Assembly (NCBI GenBank): GCA_036852015.1
Contig: JAANDG010000420.1
Location: forward strand, 1 to 64,000
Source of the DNA: Pelodera strongyloides
Lineage: Eukaryota; Nematoda; Chromadorea; Rhabditida; Rhabditidae
Length of the DNA: 64,000 nucleotides
Direction of reading: 5' to 3'
In this document: piece after piece, positions 45,201 through 54,186 of the stretch
Numbering within the stretch: the first letter of the stretch is position 1
How the letters are laid out: each line of letters starts with the position of its first letter
The notes under the pieces: model-generated
What the model saw: only the letters and a program-made list of their open reading frames with translations
Database searches by the model: none
Told to the model about the DNA's origin: nothing
Position numbers and translations under genes: made by a program

Positions 45201-48200
45201 CCGTGTGTTTTTGGAATTTTACTAGCCAAATTCAAAATATTTTGTCAACATTTCGTCATTTGGATCTGCTGTGTGCGTTATAATTTGAAAAGGCCATCCC
45301 TCGATTTTTCCAGGGCCGTGCTAGTATTAAAATCGGCAAATCGCCTGAAGCGAATTTTCCCATACAAAATCGCAAAATATGGTTGATTGAGAACATTTTT
45401 GTGCAAGATGCACTTATTTGTTTGTGTTTTTATGTTTATTTTCGTTTATAACTTTTTTCAAACTATTTTTGGTGAAAAAATCCCAAACCGGGTGGTATTT
45501 CGCTTTAAAAAAGAATTGCTACAATGCAAAAAGTTAACTCTCGGCTCTTTCTCCTCCCACACATTCACGCATCTCTGATTGTTGAAACGTATAATAATCA
45601 GTTTGGATCTCCACTCGACTAATGCTACCATGCAAATTTGCCATTGACGGTGTTGTATGTTGGGCAGAGGATTATCCTTGTGATAAGCTAGCATAGTTCA
45701 ACAGGTAGAGCGTTGGACTATGAATCGAGAGGTTGTGCGCTGCTGTGGGTTCGAATCTCGCCAGCGGCAAAGATTTTGTATGCTATGCTCTATGCCAATA
45801 GAAAATTTTCTTTATGAACAGGTTTCGTTATGTTCACACAAACAAAAAAGTAAATTCTTCTCCTTTATATCTTATTATATAAAGGAGAAGAGTTTGTCAC
45901 GGGTTTGTTTTTATGTGCACAACGAAATCCCTTCATAAAGAAAAGTCTTCGATCGAAAGAGCATACAAAATCTTTGCCGCTGGCGGGATTCGAACCCACA
46001 GCAGCCCACCATCTCTCGATTCACAGTCCAACGCTCTACCTGTTGAGCTATGCTAGCTTATGGGAGGAGGATCTTACAGGAGATAGAAGAGCAATTGCAA
46101 TAGCAAATTTGCATGAAGTCCAGAACCATATTATACGTTTCCACATAAACGTAAATGAACATCTTTTTTACGTTTGAAGAAATTCCTTTTTTTTTAAATA
46201 GGGTAACAATCGGCCGAAGGCCGATTCCTTCAGTCGGAGAAGAGCCCGTAGGGCTCTTCGAACGGCTGGTACATAATATTACAAGAGAAGTCTCTAAGAT
46301 GAGGTACATACAATGAGCGTGAAAAAAGGGAATCAGATATTTTCATAGAGAAGAGTTAGAGAGGGAAAAGAGAGAGAGAAAGAGAATAGAGAAAATAAAG
46401 AAGAGAACACAGAGAGAGAGAGTGAGGAGAGAGAGAGAAAGAGAGAGAGAGAGAGCGAGAGAGAGAGAGAGAAAGAAAGAGAGAGAAAGAGGGGAGAACA
46501 CTTATTGTTAGAAGTGGTACGCGTTGCCAATCCCACGATTGACCACACCACAGCCACGAAGGTTCCTCTTATCCTCTTCATATGAATACTAATGCCTAAT
46601 GAGATCGTTTGAACTTATTATATAAAGGAGAAGAGTTTGTCACGGGTTTGTTTTTATGTGCACAACGAAATCCCTTCATAAAGAAAAGTCTTCGATCGAA
46701 AGAGCATACAAAATCTTTGCCGCTGGCGGGATTCGAACCCACAGCAGCCCACCATCTCTCGATTCACAGTCCAACGCTCTACCTGTTGAGCTATGCTAGC
46801 TTATGGGAGGAGGATCTTACAGGAGATAGAAGAGCAATTGCAATAGCAAATTTGCATGAAGTCCAGAACCATATTATACGTTTCCACATAAACGTAAATG
46901 AACATCTTTTTTACGTTTGAAGAAATTCCTTTTTTTTTTTAAATAGGGTAACAATCGGCCGAAGGCCGATTCCTCCAGTCGGAGAAGAGCCCGTAGGGCT
47001 CTTCGAACGGCTGGTAATAAGATATTTCAGTCAGTTCTGGAAAACTTTGTGCCTCCCCTATTCGACGCTGTCCTCTTTGACTACCAGAAGAACGTGGCCG
47101 CATCAAGAGAACCCAAGGTGCTCAGTCTCCTCTCCATCATCGTCTGCCAATTACATGTGAGTATATTCATTTTTTCCTTTTGGTTTATCATTTCCTTTTG
47201 GTTTATCTTTTGAACGTTGTTTTATCTTAACGTGTTTTTTTTTTGGTTTTCGGCAAACCGCATTCTTTCCAAATAACCGCGTTGAATTGTAGTGTTATGT
47301 TCAGACGTTTACACATTAGTTTAGTTATCCTTAGTTATGTTTTTGTAATTTTAAATTTTTGGCTGCTTCCCACGCCGACTTTATTTTTTAAATTTTCGCC
47401 TCTTCTAGGACCTCATCTCCGGTGAAGTTCCTCGTATACTGGAAGCCGTCTTCGAGTGCACACTGAATATGATCAACAAGGACCACGAGACGTATCCGGA
47501 ACACAGAACCAACTTCTTCGCACTTCTACTATCATTGATGTACGTTATTTGTTATTCTTGTGTTTCTTACTTTTGATAAGCCTGCTGTATATTTATCGGG
47601 ATCATCACGAGGTTTTAACTCAATCTTGGCTTTTGTCCGCTAGTCTCAGTCTTCAGTCTCGACGCCTTTTGGTGAAGACAACCACAAATGAAACATTCAT
47701 ATACTTAGCCAATAAATACCAGTAAGAGAAGAGTACACGATCACAACAAACTTAATATTCGATTAATTATCAAAATGACGAATACGAAAAATTTAGGCAA
47801 GTTTGTGTTGCCTGTTGTTGAAACCTAGACTTGCAGTTCATTGTTTTTCTTTTCCTACAATCGTTTTTTTTTCAGCCAGGAATGCTTCCCTGTGTTCCTC
47901 TCAATGCCGAAAGAGCAGTTGCAGTACATCCTCGACGCTGTCGTTTGGGCTTTCCAACACAGTATGAGAAATGTTGCCGAAATTGGTGAGTGTTTTTAAT
48001 TTTGATTCATATTTCCTTTGCATTTCCATATTTCTTTCCCTTCAAAGGTTCAAAGGTATTGTAGTGAATAGCCTTTTGCAAGAGAGTGGTCACAATTTAT
48101 GTCTCATCTCAATGAGTGTTTGTGAGCGATGGCTTGATTGCTAGTACTATCGTTACAATAGTGAAACTGTGTAACCCGTATTCCCATTCCCAGGTTTGGA

Positions 48201-49769
48201 TATCCTGAAGGATATGTTGTCCAAAGTCGCGTCGCTACCTGAGGCTCAGTCTCAGCCCTTCTACAAAAACTTCTACATGTCGATCCTGCAACACGTTTTG
48301 GCTGTAGTGGCAGACAGCAGTCAGGTGCAAGTGGCCGGTTAGTTGTTATTTGTGTTGTTTGATTGTGCATATCTTTAGTTTATGATCTTATTTAGAGGAT
48401 TAGCATGTTGTGGGTGAGTGAACTGAATGAACATAATTAATTATCATCCACTTATTTATTTTCATTTTTGTATTCACGAATTCACATGTTTATGTGTTCA
48501 GGTTTGACGTACTACGCTGAAATCCTCTGTGCGATCTTCCGTGCTGCCGAGTTCTCGATTAAGGTATTTAATTAATTTGCAAATATAGGAATGTTTCATC
48601 GCCTGGTCTTCTACATTTCTCTTTTGTGAAGGAGCTGGAGCGGTCTGTTTTTTTTTCTGCTCCACAATTGATGAATAGGGTCAGTACGGAATCAGAAAAT
48701 GAATTTGTAAAGGACCTCTGCCGGAACATCTCATAAGCAAACCTTGAAATTGTACTTTGAACTCCCTTGAATAAAGGTGCACGCTCTAGCTCTAGAAGCG
48801 TAAAACAAATTCAAATTTAATTTGTAAAGGAATTGGTACAACGTTTGTGTGTACCTTTTATTTGTAACTTGTGTTTATTTGAGGTTCCATTGAATGATGC
48901 CAATCCGGCTCAATCGAACATTGATTTCATCTACGAATACATTGGAGAAATCTTTGTGCGACATTTCCAGAACTTGACACAGTGAGTCGATTTTGCCTTT
49001 TTTTTAGCCTTTAAGCGTGTCATTTTTGTGCAAGAAAATGCGGAATTACCTTAATTATATAGGAAAAATCATTGACCAATTATTGAATGAATACTCCTTG
49101 GTGTGGACCTTGTTTTACTGACAACGTAAACGTATCACTTTTTTTTTATCTTTGCATAAGTTTTCAGCGTGTTTATATGTTTGTTTTGTAACCTCTTTAT
49201 TCTGCAGGGACCAAATTCGAGTAACGATCAAGGGTTTCTTCTCGTTCAACACTGATATGACTGCGATGAGGAACCACCTGAGAGACTTCCTCGTCCAGAT
49301 CAAGGTTTGTGAAGACGTTACTTAATTGGACGATGTTTAATATTAATTTAATAATGGTATCCGAACCGAGTAGTATAAGTTTTTACTATCATTTTTGAAC
49401 ATACCGAAAAGTGTATGCACAATTATTTATTTAAATTAAAAATATTGATGGTACTGTTTGCTTCGTTTCTAGCTCAGGCTCAGACACATAACCTAAGAGT
49501 GTTTACATATATTTTTGCTCGCGAGGCTAACCCTTCCTCGGAATACCTCACACTTGATTGATGTTGTATCTGATTGATTCGATTGTATATGTGAATAAAG
49601 TAGTGATATAATACTGAGTCTCGACCTATTGCAGGAGTTTAACGGCGAGGACACGGGTGATTTATTCCTGGAGGAGCGCGAGGCCGAGATCCAGGCAGCC
49701 CAGGCTAAGAAGAAGGCAATCCCTGGAATGGTTAACCCCCACGAGCTGGAGGAGGATGATATGCGCTAA
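36252..49769 (+). CDS. xpo-1: Exportin-1 (CRM1), nuclear export receptor, 1085 aa
   Basis: RanGTP-dependent export receptor for leucine-rich NES cargo, acting at the nuclear pore. Exons: 36252-36344, 36730-36825, 37272-37354, 37782-37920, 38085-38200, 38407-38521, 38685-38804, 38967-39095, 39404-39538, 39841-39954, 40308-40435, 40706-40793, 40957-41088, 41273-41390, 41691-41815, 41988-42098, 42287-42376, 42536-42598, 42793-42891, 43083-43256, 44584-44670, 47031-47156, 47409-47539, 47876-47985, 48194-48337, 48502-48563, 48884-48981, 49208-49304, 49635-49769 (3258 nt, in frame). Importin-beta N-terminal (CRIME) region about residues 39-112; HEAT repeats throughout; acidic-loop region near 439-452 ([13 protein letters not shown]); NES groove with Cys541 in [12 protein letters not shown], matching human Cys528; C-terminal [11 protein letters not shown]. 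Length fits the family (about 1070-1080 aa). Intron 21 (2.36 kb) is filled with nested Helitron-like elements. Confidence 0.97.
39203..39229. repeat. (ATT)n microsatellite in exportin-1 intron 8
   Basis: About nine tandem ATT units; similar but interrupted ATT-rich sequence continues at 39310-39360. Confidence 0.8.
43379..44283. mobile_element. Possible terminal-inverted-repeat element in exportin-1 intron 20
   Basis: CTCCGACCCAA at 43379-43389 is repeated in reverse complement at 44273-44283. The two ends share a GC-rich, GGGTCGGCA-rich composition unlike the A+T-rich middle and the host introns. A target-site duplication was not found, so the limits are uncertain. It fills most of the 1.3-kb intron. 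Confidence 0.35.
45118..45508. mobile_element. TTAA-type MITE nested in Helitron-like element
   Basis: TTAA flanks with termini AGCGAATTAGCGGTCGGT and ACCGGGTGGTATTTCGCT, related to the 30599-30786 family. The sister Helitron copies at 45870 and 46613 contain the uninterrupted site (CCTATTTAAAAAA on the comparable strand), so the insertion point and TTAA duplication can be seen directly. Confidence 0.7.
45688..45768 (+). pseudogene. tRNA-His-like segment inside Helitron-like element
   Basis: A box TAGTTCAACAGG and B box GGTTCGAATCT each carry a change from the other copies. Loop CTATGAA gives anticodon ATG where the others have GTG. The changes argue against selection as a tRNA. Confidence 0.6.
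45870..46269 (+). mobile_element. Helitron-like element with tRNA-like insert (400 bp, intact ends)
   Basis: A|TCTTATTATATAAAGG at the left and perfect hairpin plus CGAACGGCTGG|T at the right. Nearly identical to 46613-47014 (a few single-base and T-run differences). tRNA-like segment 45976-46057 on the minus strand. In exportin-1 intron 21, sense orientation. The open reading frame across it is a by-product of the repeat. Confidence 0.7.
45976..46057 (-). pseudogene. tRNA-His-like segment inside Helitron-like element
   Basis: 82 nt, A box TAGCTCAACAGG, B box GGTTCGAATCC, loop CTGTGAA (GTG), long variable region, acceptor stem not paired. Confidence 0.65.
46336..46497. repeat. GA-rich simple repeat in exportin-1 intron 21
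   Basis: About 160 bp of imperfect (GA)n separating two nearly identical Helitron-like copies. Confidence 0.9.
46613..47014 (+). mobile_element. Helitron-like element abutting exportin-1 exon 22
   Basis: Nearly identical to 45870-46269, but the first bases are AC where the other copy has TC. Ends CTGG at 47014, only 16 bp before exon 22 (47031). The whole 3' splice-site region of intron 21 is therefore the short non-element sequence TAATAAGATATTTCAG. Confidence 0.65.
46719..46800 (-). pseudogene. tRNA-His-like segment inside Helitron-like element
   Basis: Identical in its A box, B box and anticodon loop to the segment at 45976-46057. Confidence 0.65.
48712..48805 (+). repeat. Dispersed AATAAA-bearing repeat, copy B (5' truncated)
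   Basis: Shares CTTGAATAAAGGTGCACG and the GAAGCGTAAA end with copies at 32511-32660 and 58238-58376, but starts about 50 bp later in the unit. In exportin-1 intron 26, sense direction. Confidence 0.6.
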
Positions 49770-50750
49770 GTAGTTAACCTAAGTAGTGCGCTAAGCCGTT
49801 AATACTAACCTAGTTGTTGGTCTTATCCCTATGTACTCTTAGGGCCCATGTGCATCTAGCAATATTCATCCGTATGACCACTGCAATTTGTTTGCTTCGT
49901 GATTAACATGCATATTAGGCCTAAGGGTAAATGTGGAGTGAAGCACGTAGTAAATCGTTATGTAAGTTATGTAAGAAAACGTTGAGTGATCCGAATTAGA
50001 CATCAGGAGAAGGTGAAATTGTATTCACTCTGAAGCACTTGTTTACCGTCGTTATTTGGTGTGATGTGTGTTTTTTTTTGTGTTTGAGTTTGTAGTTTGT
50101 ATCGTTTACTTTTTATGACAATTATCCTAAAATATCCATTCATAGTGTAACCGTTTGCAGTATTTTCTATCGTTCATTGAGGCCTAAATTTTATTAAACA
50201 ACAATTACTGGTTTATTGATATTTGTCCCTATTATGATCTTTTTGAGATGTTAATTAATTGATTAATTGATTAATCTCTCGTTTTCTCGTGTATTTGGAA
50301 AAGACGTGTTTATTTTAATTGAGTTGAACTCTCCGTGACGTTCATTTAGTGTGATGTTTTTTTCTGATTATAGTCCACGGTTTGGTTCAAATCAGTTGTT
50401 TCCCTTTTGATTTGTAAGGATTGCCCGGTTTGTTAGGACGACCAGATCTCTAGTTATCCAACTTCTTCTTTTTTGTTTTTTAGTTTGCGGAACCGCTCGA
50501 AAAAACCGGATCCGGAACCGGAAAAAACGCTAAAATGTTTATTGTCTTTTTGTTTGTTACTGTTGTTTTTGATATGAAACTCTCACCGTGCATCTTGTGC
50601 TATCCCCTTGAATGATCATCGAAAATTAATTTTTAGATAGCTGTTATTTTCTTTTATTTTTTTGTTTTCTGTTCGAATATGCGATAATGTTAACCGTTCC
50701 CAGTTATTTATCCCCCAGGTATTTATGGAATAAACTTTAAAAAATAATAT
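49770..50750 (+). other. Probable 3' UTR of exportin-1
   Basis: Non-coding, T-rich sequence between the stop and the first good AATAAA (50729-50734). The length, about 970 nt, would be long for a nematode 3' UTR, so an earlier weaker site may be used. Confidence 0.4.
50729..50734 (+). terminator. Candidate poly(A) signal of exportin-1
   Basis: AATAAA in GGAATAAACTTTAAAAAATAA, about 960 nt beyond the stop. Confidence 0.4.
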
Positions 50751-51395
50751 GTAATTTCATTAGATTGGTGGAGGGTGTTCTTGATTATTGTTCCGTTCGT
50801 TTGTTCGAAAAAAGGAATGAGCGGCGTCAGAACTCTTTCTACAGAAATCGCGCCCATTGTTGAGTTGGTCCTTCAGGAGATTTTTTCAACCCTCTTTCGT
50901 CAACCCAGCGAATGCCTTATGTGAACTTGGCAAAACACGCATACCCGGAAAGTTGCAGCACAAAAAAAGGACAGCTAGCGCACCTAATTTAGTGCCGAGG
51001 GTGGGCGAGGGACGCGCCAAGTGTGTCGGTAAAAGGCAGTACTATTCTAAAAGTTTGCCATATTTTTTTCTGAATTGTTTCATCTGTGAATGCAGTGTGC
51101 TGTTTGTGAAGGCCTTTAACGGTCTTGATTTTATCATCTTTGACTTGAACTCGCTAACCGCACCAATACGTACAGACGTAATACAAACGACTTATATGTT
51201 TCACTGAATTTTCCTGCAAACGAAAAAGATTTATGACATGATTTTTCTTCCCTGTGTGATTGATTTAGCCAGAGACATTGATTAAAATGATTTATTATTC
51301 GGTGGCGGTTTATAAATGAAAAGTAACAAATAGCTTTCGGTTTTGCAGTTAGTTTTGTTTTTATATAGATTTTATTTTCAGGAAAATCTGGTATT
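50751..51395. other. Spacer, nothing recognised
   Basis: A 116-aa ORF (50857-51207) and its antisense counterpart show no known motif. The stretch likely holds the promoter of the 158-aa secreted-protein gene. Confidence 0.4.
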
Positions 51396-51402
51396 CTTTC
51401 AG
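51396..51402 (+). promoter_or_regulatory. Candidate trans-splice acceptor of 158-aa secreted-protein gene
   Basis: TTCTTTCAG ends 3 nt before the ATG at 51406; a second acceptor-like TATTTTCAG lies about 20 nt earlier. No upstream exon seen. Confidence 0.45.
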
Positions 51403-51405
51403 GCA

Positions 51406-53412
51406 ATGTTGAAAGTGTGCTTGCTGGTTGTACTATTGTCCTTGGCGAATGCTTGTAAGGTAATCTTTTTTGATACAACGGCTATATGTAGCCTGCTTAA
51501 AGTATATTTATTACAGTACACCAAGTCAGTAATGTTCTTTTTACTAATGCGCAGTTCTCATGTTATTCTCTAGTGCTTCGCAACAGTCTTCGCGCTTCTT
51601 ATTAGTCTACTAGCGACCACATCTACGAATATTATGTCGCCAACAAGGCGCGGCGATAAAAAAAGGTGCACCTACATCGCACCCAACCTTCGCCGCACTC
51701 TCGCCAGGTCCGGGCGAGTGCGCAGTGCACAGTCTCCCACAGGGAGAAGTTTGGCCGAAAGCGCCGTGCACCTTTTATATCTGGTTCTGCACCTATTTCA
51801 GCATTTTCGTCTGGTCTTTGCGCCGCCACTTGGCCCAAAACCTGACAAAGACTGGGCGAAAGTCTGACCAAGACTGGGTGGGACGAGATGTAAGCGCACC
51901 TATTTTTTTTTTCTTTGCGCCAGGCGGGTGCAGAGCTTTCCCGACGCTGGTCGGCCTTCTGCGATTTCGGTCGAAAAAAACCGTATCTACTCTTGCGGAG
52001 CTATACGCCATAGCAGACGTCGCAATCGCTGTTCAACTTCGAGGCGTCGCAAAAAAATAATGAAATTGCTCGATCATGGACTCCGCGGCGCTTTTATCTG
52101 TATGTAAATTTTTCGTAACGCACATGGCCACATCAAATAGAGATGAGGGCAAACTTATGTGCAACTCAATGCATACTTGAGGACCAATTAGAGTCACTAA
52201 AATCGTTAACTGCTACCCAAATACTCACTTATTTGTTTCAGCCGGGCGATAGACAGTACTTGGGATATGTGTGGTCAGAGTGCGATGGAGTAGCATACGC
52301 ACCACAGGGTTTGTACCGTTAGACATTATCGGTTATCGTTGATCTCGGTGTACTGTAATTTAAACAACACGTCCCCATGTCGCACGTGAGAATCAGACTG
52401 ACAGAGTGTTATGCATCATAAGTAATACTTATACAGCGACACTTTGCACATTATGCGTACCTATCTAAATAACGGCAAGTACTGTATCTGATGCTTACTG
52501 ACGTAGCGTATCGAACGTACTCCGTACTCCTTCAGGCTGCCTAATTTACGACGAGGTCGGCAAGTTGACCCGTACTCTGCCGGGTGAAGAGATCGCAATG
52601 TACTCCGCACAAAAGGATCAAGTCTACCACTTCATTAAGAAGTGTGAGAGCGTGAAGGAGACGTTCGGCGGATATGTGATCAGCTCAGACATTACTGGTC
52701 AGCGATTCGTGTATACTGGATATTTCAGCATATTTTTTTCTAACAATAAGACGATAAGCGGTAATGTAGAGGAGATGCAAGGCAAGGTAAGGAGATAAAA
52801 TGCAACAGTAAATGGTACATAGTGATCCAGAACCTTGTCTGTCTTCTCCGGTTTGTCGAAAAAAAAAAGTTTACAGGATGTTGGGTGCGCGACAAAAAAT
52901 TGAACGTCGTTCGAGTACTGAACAAGAGTGGGGAGTCGGTGGTGGGTCCAATTTAATTGCCACGCTAACACTAAGATTGTTCAGGCCGTTAGTGCTAAAC
53001 TGTACTTCCTTATCAAAAAGTGAATAAGCTAACTAAGCGAATAATACCATATACAAATGAAAACGAGCTTCTCGCTTCTTTGGCTTTGGCTGGATCCATA
53101 ACGGAACATTTTCATTTCTTGCAAGCTGTGAGGCGCACAAAATTATTAGAGTGTGTAGGAAACTGGGAACTATAACAGGGTAGTTGTTATGACCGATACA
53201 CTTCTTATGTCCAAAATGAGCTTTTAACTTTAACTCAATGATAATCATTACTAACTCCAGCAGGATCTGCCAGCACTTTCTTTATGAAGTTGAACATTAT
53301 CTTTTAGGAAGTTAGCCTGGCAGCCGACAAGGGCGAGTATCGTACTTATACTGCTACATGCAAAAGTACTTCTCCCGACAATTGGTTCGTCAGTTTTGCG
53401 GAGAAGAATTAA
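51406..53412 (+). CDS. Secreted protein of unknown family (158 aa, 4 exons)
   Basis: Exons: 51406-51459, 52242-52308, 52536-52786, 53308-53412 (477 nt, in frame). The signal peptide MLKVCLLVVLLSLANA is followed by CKPGDRQYLGYVWSECDG. The rest contains two long stretches around GCLIYDEVGKLTRTLPGEEI and TATCKSTSPDNWFVSFAEKN. Four or five cysteines remain in the mature chain, and NKTISG offers one N-glycosylation site. Exon 3 is read through an internal GT at 52698 because only the donor at 52787 keeps the frame into exon 4. Intron 1 contains a GC-rich inverted repeat (51647-51921). No domain recognised; a small extracellular protein is the safest call. Confidence 0.75.
51647..51921. repeat. GC-rich inverted-repeat element (about 275 bp)
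   Basis: The left arm GGCGCGGCGATAAAAAAAGG...CCTACATC...CACCCA is echoed in reverse complement at the right end (about 51880-51921). GC-rich interior unlike flanking DNA. Probably a MITE; target duplication not identified. Confidence 0.4.
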
Positions 53413-53796
53413 AGTGTAATCTATTATGAATGAAGTAAATATTTTGCTTGTTTTGTGTTGAAATAGGCTACAACTTTTGTGGACTTTACGTGTTCAAATA
53501 ATGTTCGAGTTATGAGTCCGTTGTTTATATAGTTGAAAACGTATTGTACACAACATGCACTGATTTATGCAGCTATTCCTTACATGTGTGGTCTTTGTTT
53601 AGCTGTATTTCCATTTTGTAAAGCATGTCTTTCGGAATTTAATACCATAATCTTTCGATAAAAGGAAACCGTTTGAGCAGTTCATTCTCGTGAGCCTCCT
53701 CCTTTAACAATTTCGCGTTGCACGTAATTATTCGCGTTGTTACAATATATTATACTGCCTAGACACATTTCAGAACTTCTCTCCTCACTAATTAAT

Positions 53797-54108
53797 ATGA
53801 ATGCCAACAGTGCATGTGATAGGTACCCATGGTCACAGGAAACTTTTGAGAAGAAAACATCTTCAAACTTCGCCGTCAAACTCTCCAATGTGATCCTCGT
53901 TGCAAGTAACGACGGAGCATTTCGGCAACAACGACATATGGGACGAGAGTGGCACAAGGGTGTTTTCACCCATCTCTTGCTTTTTCATTTTATCATGCAA
54001 CTTCGTCAAAATGAAATATGCCCGGAGAAGTTACACGCTTTTTACGTGTTCTTGGTTGAAGCAATAAGAACCGCGATCAACAATGAAAGTTTATTATATG
54101 CAGAATAG
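53797..54108 (+). CDS. Isolated ORF, weak resemblance to caspase-like (C14) C-terminal part
   Basis: 103 codons from the first ATG; the frame is open further upstream to about 53737. The peptide has NVILVASNDGAF followed by WHKGVFTHLLLFHFIMQL. That spacing resembles the ILxAS...GVFTxxLL pattern of caspase/metacaspase-like C14 domains, but the catalytic His and Cys region is not present. No upstream exon, signal peptide or clear promoter was found. It could be a last exon, a gene fragment or chance. It overlaps the probable 3' end of the convergent lipase gene. Confidence 0.28.
   Translation: MNANSACDRYPWSQETFEKKTSSNFAVKLSNVILVASNDGAFRQQRHMGREWHKGVFTHLLLFHFIMQLRQNEICPEKLHAFYVFLVEAIRTAINNESLLYAE
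54090..54095 (-). terminator. Candidate poly(A) signal of lipase gene
   Basis: AATAAA on the minus strand, about 90 nt beyond the lipase stop at 54187. It falls inside the opposite-strand ORF 53797-54108. Confidence 0.4.
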
Positions 54109-54186
54109 TAAGCAGATTTGTGTTGATGGTTATTGTTTGGCTTCGAATATGAGATCTGCAAGTCAATGACGTTGTGCTTTGAGTGA

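Larger units (their letters stand above)
45046..45869 (-). mobile_element. Helitron-like element (minus) carrying a nested TTAA MITE
   Basis: Read on the minus strand, its 3' end is CTGG|T at 45046, preceded by the GAAGAGCCC-GTA-GGGCTCTTC and CGGCCGAAGGCCG hairpins. Its 5' end is near 45869 where the next element begins. The tRNA-like segment is at 45688-45768 (+). It was interrupted by a MITE at 45118-45508. Confidence 0.6.

Noticed and set aside
45905..46920. Repeated ORFs of 90 and 103 aa
   Set aside because: Both lie inside two near-identical Helitron-like elements and run through the tRNA-like segment; they reflect repeat identity and not coding selection.
52536..52697. Shorter exon 3 of the 158-aa secreted-protein gene ending at 52697
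   Set aside because: This donor would shift exon 4 into a frame with an immediate stop; the donor at 52787 keeps the frame open.
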